Below are positions 1-11,351 of a DNA stretch of 64,000 bases, piece after piece. Positions within the stretch are counted from its first letter, which is position 1, and every line of letters starts with the position of its first letter. The position numbers were made by a program, and so were the translations under genes. The DNA is from Vandammella animalimorsus (GTDB lineage: Bacteria; Pseudomonadota; Gammaproteobacteria; Burkholderiales; Burkholderiaceae_C): NCBI RefSeq assembly GCF_002285265.1, contig NZ_NSJB01000001.1, positions 496,001 to 560,000 of the forward strand, written 5' to 3'. The notes beneath the pieces were generated by a model that searched no databases, was not told the origin of the DNA, and saw nothing but the letters and a program-made list of their open reading frames with translations.

Positions 1-165
1 CGCGACATGGCCACGCAGATCATGCTCAAGATCCACCTCGAAGGCCGGGGCGTGTGCGGGGTGTACCCGCACGAGATCGCCGAGACCAAGGTCGATCAGG
101 TCATGGGCGCTGCGGCCAGCGCCGGTCACCCGCTGCAATGCCTGAGCGAGCCGCTGGCCTCATAA
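1..165 (+). CDS. clpS: ClpS adaptor, C-terminal part (5' end outside window)
   Basis: The open frame enters from the left edge and ends in TAA after 54 residues. It reads [20 protein letters not shown] and then [14 protein letters not shown], which is the conserved C-terminal half of ClpS: the helix that follows the N-degron pocket and the G-x-YP-x-EIAE-K segment. ClpS is a small cytosolic adaptor that hands N-end-rule substrates to ClpA. The next gene on the same strand is clpA, the usual clpS-clpA order. The 259-bp gap between them is longer than in many relatives, so clpA may have its own promoter. The N-terminal part, including the docking segment, is not in the window. Confidence 0.93.
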   Translation, partial: RDMATQIMLKIHLEGRGVCGVYPHEIAETKVDQVMGAAASAGHPLQCLSEPLAS

Positions 166-424
166 GCCGCCATAAGCCTTTGGGTCAGGTTGGCACGACG
201 CGCGACCAGCGCGCTCATCTGGGACATTGGCAGATGGAAAACGCGGCGTTGACGCCATAGGCCAAATGCTTCACCATGCGGCGCGCTCGCTCTGATGCGG
301 GCCAGGGCAGTGGCCAGGGGCCATTGCTTGCGTCAATGACTGGCCCAGGGTCTATTGATTTTCTTCCAGGGCGCCCGCATCTGCCCTGTATCGTATTTTT
401 CGCAAGCACAAGGAGTTCATATCA

Positions 425-2770
<2,346 letters not shown>

Positions 2771-2854
2771 GCGCTTGAGCCATGAGCGCGCGCCAGTGGC
2801 TGCGCGCCGCTGGCGCCCCAGGGTTGACCGACCAAAGACCAGCAGAAGCGAGCC

Positions 2855-3595
2855 ATGAACAAACCATTTGTGCCCGGCATGCTGCACGCTGCAGCCACGG
2901 CTGTGGCGCTGGCCGCGCTAGCCTGGCCGCTGGCGGCGCTGGCGCAGCTGTCCCCAGGGCAGGTGCAGCGCATCCAGCAGCAACAGCAGCGCCAGATCAT
3001 GCACCAGCACATCATGCAGCAGCACATCCTCCAGCAGCAGCGCATGGGGGGCCAAGGCGCCAATGTGCCGCCCGCCCCGTACCATCCGCCGGTCGACGTG
3101 GCCAACCGCAGCCGCGCCTACCAGGTCGTGGTGCTGGGTTACGACCGCGGCTGGGCCGAGGAAAGCCGCCGCGACGGGCTGCGGCGCGAGGAAGGCACGC
3201 TGTTCGAAAAGCAGGTGCACTCGCCCAAGACCATGCAGGATGCCGAGAACGAAGCCATGCAGGCATGCCGCGAAGGCCGCCAGGCGCGCGACTGCCACGT
3301 GCTGGCGCGCGTGGTCAATGCCTGCGTGGCGATTGCCGAGGGCAGGCACATCCTGGGCCTGGATGAGCACATCTACCGCTATTACGTCAGCCCGCAAAGC
3401 CCGCAGGAACAGGCCGTGCTCGACCGTGGCGGGGTGCTCGAGCCCACGCCGCAGGACAAGCAGCGCCACATCGACGCGGCCCTGGCCATGTGCGAGCAAG
3501 ATCGCATCGCCCGGGCCGATCCGCCTTCGTGCAATGTGCGCGACTACTGCGTCTACGACAGCATCGTCTGGAGCAGCCGCAGGCTGGCGCAATGA
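2855..3595 (+). CDS. Secreted Gln/His-rich protein of unknown function
   Basis: A 246-residue protein that I do not recognise with certainty. Residues 1-30 form a classical signal peptide (hydrophobic AVALAALAWPLAALA, cleavage likely after ALA before Q), so it should be periplasmic or outer-membrane associated. A segment very rich in Gln, His and Met follows (about 35-65, IQQQQQRQIMHQHIMQQHIL), possibly metal-binding or a flexible spacer. The globular part has six or seven cysteines, and one stretch (NEAMQACREGRQARDC ... CVAIAEG) faintly resembles DUF4189-type repeats. It lies 84 bp after clpA and before a small lipoprotein gene on the same strand. The DUF4189 link is a guess from pattern only. 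Confidence 0.7.
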   Translation: MNKPFVPGMLHAAATAVALAALAWPLAALAQLSPGQVQRIQQQQQRQIMHQHIMQQHILQQQRMGGQGANVPPAPYHPPVDVANRSRAYQVVVLGYDRGWAEESRRDGLRREEGTLFEKQVHSPKTMQDAENEAMQACREGRQARDCHVLARVVNACVAIAEGRHILGLDEHIYRYYVSPQSPQEQAVLDRGGVLEPTPQDKQRHIDAALAMCEQDRIARADPPSCNVRDYCVYDSIVWSSRRLAQ

Positions 3596-3632
3596 CGCCC
3601 TCGTTCGAACTGACGCAACCAAGGAGAGCCTC

Positions 3633-3806
3633 ATGCGTTGCCTGATCCTCGCCGCGCTGGCAGGTGCCGCCCTGCTGCTGAGCGGCTGCGCCACCGATCT
3701 GGCGGGCGGGCCTGCGTCCAAGGCGGCCGCGCCGCCCAGCCCCTCCGTGGCCGACGGCAGCGGCGCCGTGTGGGACTGCAACCGCGGCTGCCGCCGCATC
3801 CGCTGA
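3633..3806 (+). CDS. Small lipoprotein
   Basis: A 57-residue product with a typical lipoprotein signal: MRCLILAALAGAALLLSGCA, with lipobox LLSGC and the acylated Cys near residue 19. The mature part is short, rich in Ala/Pro/Ser, and ends in WDCNRGCRRIR with two more cysteines. The ATG is preceded by AAGGAG 6-7 bases upstream, which fixes this start inside a longer open frame. It sits 37 bp after the secreted Gln/His-rich protein and is probably co-transcribed with it. Function unknown; small entericidin-like or toxin-antidote lipoproteins look superficially similar, but nothing specific supports that. Confidence 0.65.
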   Translation: MRCLILAALAGAALLLSGCATDLAGGPASKAAAPPSPSVADGSGAVWDCNRGCRRIR

Positions 3807-3947
3807 CGGGCGCGCGCGGCGCTTGCATATTTCTCGCTCCTGGCATCTCATGCTCGAGTCCTGCCGTCCGCTCGGCTTTGCCGCGCCGCAAACCGTCCAG
3901 ATCGTGAACAATCCGGAGCCCTCCCGCGCCTGAACAAAGGATTTGCA

Positions 3948-4481
3948 ATGATCACTGGACATGTCTTCATTGCCACCAGTCTGGACGGCTTCATCGCCAG
4001 GCCCGATGGCGACATCGACTGGCTGTTGCAGCGCACCGATCCAGTCGAGGATCACGGTTATGCAGACTTCATGGCCGACAAGGACATGATCGTGATGGGG
4101 CGCGGCAGCTATGAAAAGCTGCTGAGCTTTGACACCTGGCCTTACGAGCGGCCTGCTCTCGTGCTGTCCAGGCAACTTGCCGGCACGCCAGTGCCCGAGG
4201 CGCTGGAAGGCGCGGTTCGTTTCTCAGCTCTCGGGCCCAAGGCTGCAATGCAGGAGCTGGCTTCGCACAACGTGCGCCGGGTCTATGTCGATGGCGGGCA
4301 ACTGGTGCAATCCTTCCTGCGCGATGGGCTGATCCATGACATGGTGATTACCACGGTGCCCGTGCTGATCGGAGCGGGCAGGCCGCTGTTCGGGGCACTG
4401 CCGCAGGACATCGGGCTGACGCTGGTGTCCAGCCGCAGCTTTGCCTCGGGCCTGGTGCAATCAACCTATCGCCTGGCTTGA
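3948..4481 (+). CDS. Dihydrofolate reductase family protein (RibD C-terminal fold)
   Basis: A 177-residue cytosolic reductase of the RibD-C/DHFR-like superfamily, which binds NADPH. The N-terminal strand and loop (GHVFIATSLDGFIARPDGDIDWL) is the family signature. The segment MIVMGRGSYEKL carries the nucleotide-contact GR, and RRVYVDGGQLVQSFL is the conserved G-G loop. The end of the fold (LIGAGRPLFG) is also present. Many such proteins flank regulators and their substrates are unknown; the canonical DHFR active-site Asp/Glu is not obvious, so a folate role is not implied. The start is set by AAGGA shortly before the ATG. Its 3' end runs against a broken TetR gene on the other strand. Confidence 0.88.
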   Translation: MITGHVFIATSLDGFIARPDGDIDWLLQRTDPVEDHGYADFMADKDMIVMGRGSYEKLLSFDTWPYERPALVLSRQLAGTPVPEALEGAVRFSALGPKAAMQELASHNVRRVYVDGGQLVQSFLRDGLIHDMVITTVPVLIGAGRPLFGALPQDIGLTLVSSRSFASGLVQSTYRLA

Positions 4482-4559
4482 TGTCCCGGCTGCGCGTCCG
4501 GCGCGGATCTTGAGCCGGGCCGCGCCTGACCCAAGTCCGGTATGGCGGTGCGCCGCCCA

Positions 4560-4961
4560 TCACCCCCCTCTGCTCCAACAGCGCCAGCGCGCCAACGATC
4601 AGCGCCTGCATGCCTTGTTCGAGCTCGGCCTCCATCTCGGCCCGCTGGGCTGCGCGCGCGGCGGCGTTGGCCAGATCCTCCGGCTCGTCGTCGGGCTGGG
4701 TCGGGGCGCAGGCCAGGCTGTAGACCGTGTCGGAGACGGCGATGCAGTGAAAGGCCACGGTGCTCAGCAGCCAGCGCGCCTGGGCCGGGCGCAGGCCGTA
4801 GATGCGCGCGATGCGCCGGTGGTGGGCCTCGATCTTGTCCAGCATGGCCGGGGTGGCCGCCTGGCGGCGCAGCACATAGGGCGTCAGCCCAGGGTGCGCA
4901 CGCACGAATGCGCGCGCGGCGCAGCTGAAGTCCAGCAGATAGTCGCGCAGCCCTTGTGGCT
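4560..4961 (-). pseudogene. TetR/AcrR family regulator, C-terminal remnant
   Basis: On the minus strand a frame encodes the ligand-binding half of a TetR-type repressor: LRDYLLDFSCAARAFVRAHP, then helices through VAFHCIAVSDTVYSLA and an acidic/Ala-rich last helix ending ALLEQRG. The N-terminal helix-turn-helix that every TetR protein needs is missing. Similarity stops abruptly near base 4961, exactly where a TonB-dependent receptor remnant begins on the other strand. The natural stop also appears lost, since the frame runs on into the 3' end of the DHFR-like gene. I read this as a deletion scar. It could still be translated, but it could not bind DNA. Confidence 0.75.
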
Positions 4962-5088
4962 GCGCTGACGCTGCGCGCCAGCGTGGCCAACGCCGCCAAC
5001 AAGACCTATTGGGCCAAGCCGCACTACACCGGCCTGGCGCTGGGCGCGCCGCGCAGCTTCCAGCTCTCGGCCACGGTGGATTTTTTGA
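4962..5088 (+). pseudogene. TonB-dependent siderophore receptor, C-terminal remnant
   Basis: Only the last beta-strands of a TonB-dependent outer-membrane receptor remain: LTLRASVANAANKTYW, GLALGAPRSFQL and SATVDF. The pattern G-APR-x-FQLSA-x-DF at the very end is characteristic of siderophore receptors of the FhuE/FoxA type. The expected stop is out of frame: the run of six T after the last Asp codon reads through, whereas five T would give GAT TTT TGA. The frame therefore continues into the cupin gene downstream, but that fusion is unlikely to be functional. The remnant abuts the TetR remnant, marking a deletion junction. Confidence 0.78.
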
Positions 5089-5117
5089 GCGGCAAGACAT
5101 CCCAAGGATCTGTAGCC

Positions 5118-5456
5118 ATGCACGCCCCCATTGACGCAACCATTGACGCCCCCATTCCTTTGCAAGAAACCTTGGCGCAGCTGCGCGAGCACTGGAAGCC
5201 GCTCATCCTGAACCGTGGCGATTTTGGCCTGCGCTTCGTGCGCTTTGCGGGCGACTTTGAATGGCACAGCCATGCGCACAGCGACAAGGCCGTGCTGGTG
5301 CTCAGCGGCGAAATGGGCATTCGCTTCAAGAATGCGCAGCCGGTGCGCATCCGCGCCGGCGAGCTTTTTGTGCTGCCCAAGGGCATGGAGCATCAGCCCC
5401 ACGCCGAGCAGGAATGCGCCATCGTGCTGATTGAGCGGGCCGGCCAGGGCGATTGA
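5118..5456 (+). CDS. Cupin domain-containing protein
   Basis: A 112-residue single-domain cupin. Motif 1 is HSHAHSDKAVLVLSGEMGI, with the two His of the metal site, and motif 2 is RIRAGELFVLPKGMEHQP, with the third His. This is the compact cupin_2 fold found in small metal-dependent enzymes and sensor proteins. The first 25 residues hold an imperfect repeat (IDATIDAPI). The start is the ATG preceded by AAGGATC; the frame is open further upstream only because it runs through the receptor remnant. Substrate unknown. It is convergent with the VWA lipoprotein gene, with a weak hairpin (GCGAGCC ... GGCTCGC) between them. Confidence 0.85.
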   Translation: MHAPIDATIDAPIPLQETLAQLREHWKPLILNRGDFGLRFVRFAGDFEWHSHAHSDKAVLVLSGEMGIRFKNAQPVRIRAGELFVLPKGMEHQPHAEQECAIVLIERAGQGD

Positions 5457-5518
5457 GCGAGCCCTGTCTTGCCAAGGCTCGCGTTTGCGTCGGCCCTGAG
5501 GCCGCGGTGCGTGCAACC

Positions 5519-7276
5519 TCAAGGCTTGGGCGAGAGGCTGGCGGCCAGGTCGATCAGCTCGATGAAGCTGCGGCGGTAGCCTTGCGGATCCTTGCCCAGG
5601 CCCTGCTGGGCCAGGCGCTTGGCGTCGCCATAGCCCCACTGGCCCAAAAAGGGGCTGCCGCGCAGCAACTGACCATAGCCGGCCACGGCGGCGGCAAACT
5701 GCCATTCGGCGCTGGGCTGGCCGCTGGCAGCCGCAGCAATGGGCTGGCTCAGCTCAGTGGCGCTGGCCTGGCCGGGCTTTTTGTAGCGGATGCGCAGCTC
5801 ACCCAGCTCGTTGCGCTTGGCCGCATCGCCCGCTGGCTGCGCGGCTGCGCCTGGCTGGCCGTAGCGGCGCGGCACGTGCAGCGTGGGCTGGCCCACGGGC
5901 GTGATTTCGTAGAGCGCGGTGACGCTCTTGCCTGCGCCGATCTCGACCGCATCGACCGCGTCGTTGCGGAAGTCGGCCTCGGCCAGCACACGGTTTTCAT
6001 AGCCGATCAGACGCCATTCGGCCACGGTGGCGGGGTTGAATTCCAGCTGCAGCTTGACGTCGGCGGCCACGGTGTTGAAGGTGGCCGAGAGCTCCTCGTC
6101 GAGCACCTTGCGCGCCTCCTGCAGGCTGTCGATGTAGCTGTAATTGCCATTGCCCACCTGGGCGATCTGCTGCATCAGCGCCTCGTTGTAGTTGCCCGTG
6201 CCAAAGCCCAGCGTGGTCAGCGAGACGCCGGATTTGCGCTCGCGCTCGACCATGTCGCGGATTTGGCGCACGTCGCTGATGCCGACGTTGAAGTCGCCAT
6301 CGGTGGCCAGCAGGATGCGGTTGATGCCGCCCTCGATGAAGCCGGCGCGCGCCTGCTGGTAGGCCAGGCGCAGCGCGGCCTCGCCCGCGGTGGAGCCGCC
6401 GGCCTGCAGCCGCTCGATGGCGGCAAGAATCTTTTGCTTGTCTTTGCCGCTGGTGGGCTCGAGCTCCACCGCCGTGCGCCCGGCATAGACCACCAGCGAG
6501 ACCTTGTCCTGCGGGCGCAGCCGCTCGACCAGCAGGCGCAGGCTGGCCTGCACCAGCGGCAGCTTGTCGGCGGAATTCATCGAGCCGGAGACATCGACCA
6601 GAAACACCAGGTTGGCCGGCGGCATAGCGCTGGCCTGTGCCTGCACGGCCTTCACGCCGATCTTGAGCAACTGGTGCTGGGGATTCCAGGGCGCGGCCGC
6701 CAGCTCGGTGGTGACGGAAAACGGGTGCGCGCCGCTGGCCGGCGGGTAATCGAAGGGGAAGTAATTGATCAGCTCCTCCACGCGCACGGCGTCCTTGGGC
6801 GGCAGGCGGCCAGCTTGGATGAAGCGGCGCATGTTGGCGTAGGCGCCGGTGTCCACATCCAGGCTGAGGGTGGAGACGCTGTCCTGCGCCGTGCGCTTGA
6901 CCGGGTTGTCCTTGACCTCGTCATAGCGCTCGCGCTCCTGCCTGGGCCGCAGGGCATCGGGCATGGGCTGCGCGCCAGCGACGTAGAGCGTGACCGATTG
7001 CTGGGCCATGGGCTTGGTGCTCACGGCGGCATCCATGGCGGATGCGTACTCAGGGGCTGGCGCGGCCAATGGGGCGGGCGGCTGCGGCGCGGACTCGCGC
7101 TGCGGGCTGGATGTCGCATGCCCGCCGGGGCTGCCCGAGCAGGCCGCCAGCAGGCTGGCCAGGGCCAGCGCGCCCAGCGCCGGCAAAGCGCGCTGCGGGC
7201 GCGAGGTCAACACACCGCCACGGGCCTGGGGCCGCGGCGCGGCGTGGCAATGGGCATGGCATGGCAAACGGGACAT
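5519..7276 (-). CDS. VWA domain-containing lipoprotein (YfbK-like)
   Basis: A 585-residue protein. An Arg-rich N-terminus is followed by a hydrophobic stretch ending LASLLAAC, a lipobox, so it is probably anchored in a membrane. A Pro/Ala linker leads to the conserved N-terminal block (SVSTLSLDVDTGAYANMRRF, INYFPFDYP), then the von Willebrand A domain with a complete MIDAS motif DVSGSM near residue 230 and the later T/D ligands (ATDGDFNVG). The C-terminal block (VKLQLEFNP ... YENRVL) matches the DUF3520 region. This three-part architecture is that of E. coli YfbK; function unknown. The ATG was chosen for a strong AAAGGAG upstream. The spacer between that site and ATG is a run of seven C. Confidence 0.9.
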   Translation of the reverse strand: MSRLPCHAHCHAAPRPQARGGVLTSRPQRALPALGALALASLLAACSGSPGGHATSSPQRESAPQPPAPLAAPAPEYASAMDAAVSTKPMAQQSVTLYVAGAQPMPDALRPRQERERYDEVKDNPVKRTAQDSVSTLSLDVDTGAYANMRRFIQAGRLPPKDAVRVEELINYFPFDYPPASGAHPFSVTTELAAAPWNPQHQLLKIGVKAVQAQASAMPPANLVFLVDVSGSMNSADKLPLVQASLRLLVERLRPQDKVSLVVYAGRTAVELEPTSGKDKQKILAAIERLQAGGSTAGEAALRLAYQQARAGFIEGGINRILLATDGDFNVGISDVRQIRDMVERERKSGVSLTTLGFGTGNYNEALMQQIAQVGNGNYSYIDSLQEARKVLDEELSATFNTVAADVKLQLEFNPATVAEWRLIGYENRVLAEADFRNDAVDAVEIGAGKSVTALYEITPVGQPTLHVPRRYGQPGAAAQPAGDAAKRNELGELRIRYKKPGQASATELSQPIAAAASGQPSAEWQFAAAVAGYGQLLRGSPFLGQWGYGDAKRLAQQGLGKDPQGYRRSFIELIDLAASLSPKP

Positions 7277-7878
7277 GGGGGGGCTCCTTTCGGTCAAGAC
7301 GGGGGAATGGCTGGAACAAATCCTGCAGCCGGCCAGCGCAGCACACGGACGGCGCCGCGCAGCCTGGCCACATCTTCTTGTACGCTGGGCGGGGCCAAAA
7401 AGGGTTAGATGAAAAGCAATCCTACGACGATCGGCCGCACGCCCAGGCCAGGGGCCGCCCACAGAGCCTGCGCTGGGCCACCTTCTCCAGCGCCTACGGG
7501 GCCTGACTTTGAAAAGCAGGCCCCCGGCAAAAGTGCCACCAGACTGTACAGAAAATCAGCAGGAAAACCCTGCGGCGGTGCGTCTCATGCAGATTGCCAA
7601 AAATGGCTTTTGGGAATTTTTAGAAAAATCGAAAAGAAGGTCTGCAAACCTGGGGGATTTGCATCAGATATATCGTTTGCTGAATATATTGATTGGCGCA
7701 ATTCATGGATTATGAAAAAGGGTTTTCTTGACAGTGCAGGATTTTGCTGTTATGCTGCAAAGCAATCAATTGGTTTCATTTTGATGGCATTTCAATGACT
7801 CTGGTGAGTTGAATGTGTTTTGATGCTTTGTGATCCATTTGAATATTTGTCTTGATTTTTGAATCAGAAAGGAAATTT
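7277..7878. other. Intergenic region with AT-rich leader
   Basis: A 602-bp gap between divergent genes. The first part is GC-rich like the rest of the window and should hold the promoter of the VWA gene. From about 7540 onward the composition turns sharply AT-rich (for example 7660-7720 and 7800-7875). That part includes the sigma70 promoter listed separately and roughly 115 bases of untranslated leader before the baeRF-like gene. A small inverted repeat (CCAAAA/TTTTGG) lies near 7602. Short open frames through this stretch lack codon bias and are not called. Confidence 0.7.
7728..7756 (+). promoter_or_regulatory. Near-consensus sigma70 promoter of the baeRF-like gene
   Basis: TTGACA (6/6) is followed by exactly 17 bases and then TATGCT (4/6 of TATAAT, with the key first T-A and last T). 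It is embedded in AT-rich DNA and points at the gene starting at 7879, so transcription would start near 7763 with a leader of about 115 bases. It is the best promoter match noticed in the window, which suggests high or growth-phase-dependent expression. Confidence 0.75.
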
Positions 7879-8979
7879 GTGAACCTCAATACCATCAAAG
7901 AGATCCAGTCCAAGCGATCCAACCCCAGCGTCACCATCACGCTGCCCACTTACCGCACCTCGCCCGACAACGACAAGGACCCCATTCGCTTGAAAAACCT
8001 GGTGGGCCAGGCCATTGAGCAATTGGAGTCGCAATTTGGCAAGCGCGAAACCCTGGAGATTGCAGACGCCATCCGGCGCATGGCCGATGAGGTCGATCAT
8101 GAGCACAATCTGGACGGTCTGGTGATTTTTGCCAGTGCTGAATACGCCCAATCCTTCAAGCTGCCTTTCCGCCTGCCGGAGCGGGTGAGCATTGAGGATA
8201 ACTTCCTCACCCGCGATCTGGTGTACGCCATGAATCGCAGCCCGCTGTATTTGCTGGTGGTTTTGAGTGAGAACGGCACGCGCCTCTTTATCGGCCGCAA
8301 GGATTTGCTCAATGAGGTCAACGATTACGGCTTCCCGTTCAGCCTGAAGGGCAGCGTGGCAAGCGCCAACCCCAGCCAGGACATCAGCCATGTGCGCGAT
8401 CAAATCGTCAGCGACAGCATGCGCGAGGTCGGTGAGGCCATTGCCGCCGCGCAGAAAGACACGCCCGCTCCGGTTGTGGTCGTGGGCGTGGATCGCAATA
8501 TCGGCCATTTCCGCGACGGCGCGCGCAACAGCGATGAGGTCATGCTCTACATCCACAGCGGCCACCACGATGAGGATGCGCATCAGCTGGCCAAGAAAAT
8601 CTGGCCGCAAATCAAGCAAGCCCTGGATGAAGAGCGCCAGAAAATCTTCACCGAGCTGGAAAGCGCCAAGAGCAACCATTTGTTCGTCGGCGGCCTCAAT
8701 GAAGTCTGGCAGGCTGCGATCGATGGCCGTGTCGAGGTGCTGGTGGTCGAGGAGGATTTGAGCATCCCCGCAGAAGTCAGCGAGGATGGCCGCCAGCTCA
8801 AGCTGTTGGAGTCGGCAGAGTTGGCCGCCCCCTCCAAGGACAACAACGCCTATGAAGACATCGTCGATGAAATCATCGAGAAAGTCCTTGCCAACAATGG
8901 CCGCGTCCGCTTCGTGAATAACGAGAGCATGGCCAGCGTCAACCCGGATTTCGGCATGGCCGTGATTACCCGGTATTGA
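7879..8979 (+). CDS. baeRF-family (bacterial release-factor-like) protein, candidate ribosome hibernation factor
   Basis: A 366-residue soluble protein. The N-terminus (NPSVTITLPTYRTSP) and the following helix (LKNLVGQAIEQLESQFG) fit the baeRF proteins, bacterial relatives of the archaeo-eukaryotic release factor aRF1/eRF1. The middle has VVVVGVDRNIGHFRDG, and the C-terminal third (KSNHLFVGGLNEVWQAAIDG, VEVLVVEEDL) has the fold-3 pattern shared with eRF1, Pelota and L7Ae-like domains. No GGQ hydrolysis motif is present, so peptide release is not expected. The hibernation factor Balon belongs to this superfamily; a similar role here is inference. Start: GTG preceded by AGAAAGGA rather than an upstream TTG. 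Followed by a strong terminator, so monocistronic. Confidence 0.75.
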   Translation: MNLNTIKEIQSKRSNPSVTITLPTYRTSPDNDKDPIRLKNLVGQAIEQLESQFGKRETLEIADAIRRMADEVDHEHNLDGLVIFASAEYAQSFKLPFRLPERVSIEDNFLTRDLVYAMNRSPLYLLVVLSENGTRLFIGRKDLLNEVNDYGFPFSLKGSVASANPSQDISHVRDQIVSDSMREVGEAIAAAQKDTPAPVVVVGVDRNIGHFRDGARNSDEVMLYIHSGHHDEDAHQLAKKIWPQIKQALDEERQKIFTELESAKSNHLFVGGLNEVWQAAIDGRVEVLVVEEDLSIPAEVSEDGRQLKLLESAELAAPSKDNNAYEDIVDEIIEKVLANNGRVRFVNNESMASVNPDFGMAVITRY

Positions 8980-9000
8980 TGGGGATTGACTGGTGACTGG

Positions 9001-9030
9001 AGGCCGCCTGATGTCAGGCGGCCTTTTTTT
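9001..9030 (+). terminator. Rho-independent terminator
   Basis: A perfect 10-bp stem (AGGCCGCCTG / CAGGCGGCCT) with a 4-base loop is followed by seven T. It lies 21 bases after the stop of the baeRF-like gene and just before the end of the convergent tgt gene. Confidence 0.93.
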
Positions 9031-9044
9031 GCCCAGAAGTTTGC

Positions 9045-10286
<1,242 letters not shown>

Positions 10287-11342
10287 TCACTGTGGCAGGG
10301 CCTGGGCCTCGTCGATCCAGATGCAGGCGGCCATGCGGCCGCTGCTGCCCAGACGGCGCGCATCGCGCCGGTGCGAGAAAAACCAGCGCGCATTGCCCAG
10401 CGTGCACCAGGGCGCGCTGCCATCGTTGCCGTAAATCGCCTCGACGCCCAGCGCCTGCAGGCGCAGCCGCGCCAGCGCCGGCAGGTTGGCGTGCCAGCGC
10501 ATTGGGTCGGCATGGCCGGGGGCAGGCCTGACCTGCGCCGCAGAAGGGGCGGGCGATTGTGCGGACGAAGGGGCCGCAAAACAGCGGGCCACAGCCGCCT
10601 GGGCGCTGGCGGGCTGGCCGGCCAGAAAGGCCTGGCGCACCTCGGCGCCGACCTCAAAGGCCGCAGGCCCGATGCACGGGCCCAGCCAGGCCAGCGTGTC
10701 GCGCGCGGCCTGCGCCGCCGGCAGGCCGCAGCGCCGCTGCACGGCCTGGGCAAACTGCGCCAGGCTGTGCTCCAGCACGCCCTGGCCATTCTGGCCAGCC
10801 AGGCCACGCCAGCCGGCGTGGATGGCCGCCACGACGCGGGCTTGCCGATGGGCCAGCAGTACAGGCAGGCAATCGGCCACCAACATGGTGCAGGCCAGGC
10901 CAGGTTGGCTGGCCAGCGCGGCATCGGCCACCAACGGCGCGGTCCGCTGGCCAACTGCCGCATCGCAGTCCGGCTCGTTGCAGCCAGGCTCGGCAGACTG
11001 CAGGCCATCGCGCGACAGGGCATCGAGCGGCAAGACATCGCAGCCATGCACTTGCTGCACGAACACCGGCTGCGGCGCGCGCGCGTCCAGCGCCGTCATG
11101 GCGCGCTGCAGCAGCGCGCGGTTGGCGGCCACCCGCGCAGGCGCATCGCCCACGTGGTCGCCCAGGTTCCAGCCATCCCAGGGCGCGGGGCTGCAACCGC
11201 CCTGGCGGGTGGTGAACAGTGCCCGAACCCAGGGCGGGGCCGGCCAATCGGGGCGCAGCAGCGCCAGCGTGCGGCCATCGCCCAGCTGCAGCGTGTGCAG
11301 GCCGGGCGGCGCGATAGGGATGGATGGGGCGGGACAGGGCAT
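10287..11342 (-). CDS. pgeF: PgeF/YfiH-family multicopper-like purine nucleoside phosphorylase
   Basis: A 351-residue member of the laccase-domain family (YfiH, PgeF, human LACC1). The diagnostic blocks are FTTRQGGCS with GWNLGDHVGD, VFVQQVHG, TMLVADCLPVLL (metal-ligand Cys) and VVAAIHAGWRGLAG (metal-ligand His). Family members act on purine nucleosides and on peptidoglycan precursors carrying wrong amino acids. The protein is longer than the usual 240-280 residues because of an Ala/Pro/Gln-rich insertion around residues 245-285. Its stop lies 69 bp before tgt, and its start is 9 bp after the gspF stop, so gspF-pgeF-tgt may be one transcript. Confidence 0.9.
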   Translation of the reverse strand: MPCPAPSIPIAPPGLHTLQLGDGRTLALLRPDWPAPPWVRALFTTRQGGCSPAPWDGWNLGDHVGDAPARVAANRALLQRAMTALDARAPQPVFVQQVHGCDVLPLDALSRDGLQSAEPGCNEPDCDAAVGQRTAPLVADAALASQPGLACTMLVADCLPVLLAHRQARVVAAIHAGWRGLAGQNGQGVLEHSLAQFAQAVQRRCGLPAAQAARDTLAWLGPCIGPAAFEVGAEVRQAFLAGQPASAQAAVARCFAAPSSAQSPAPSAAQVRPAPGHADPMRWHANLPALARLRLQALGVEAIYGNDGSAPWCTLGNARWFFSHRRDARRLGSSGRMAACIWIDEAQALPQ

Positions 11343-11351
11343 GGCGGCGCT

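Noticed and set aside
4956..5456. A single fused protein of receptor tail plus cupin.
   Set aside because: The fusion exists only because the receptor stop was lost in a T-run. The cupin has its own ATG with AAGGATC upstream, and the receptor part alone cannot fold.
7409..7798. A 129-codon open frame in the leader of the baeRF-like gene.
   Set aside because: It crosses from GC-rich to AT-rich DNA, overlaps the sigma70 promoter, and has no conserved pattern or ribosome-binding site.
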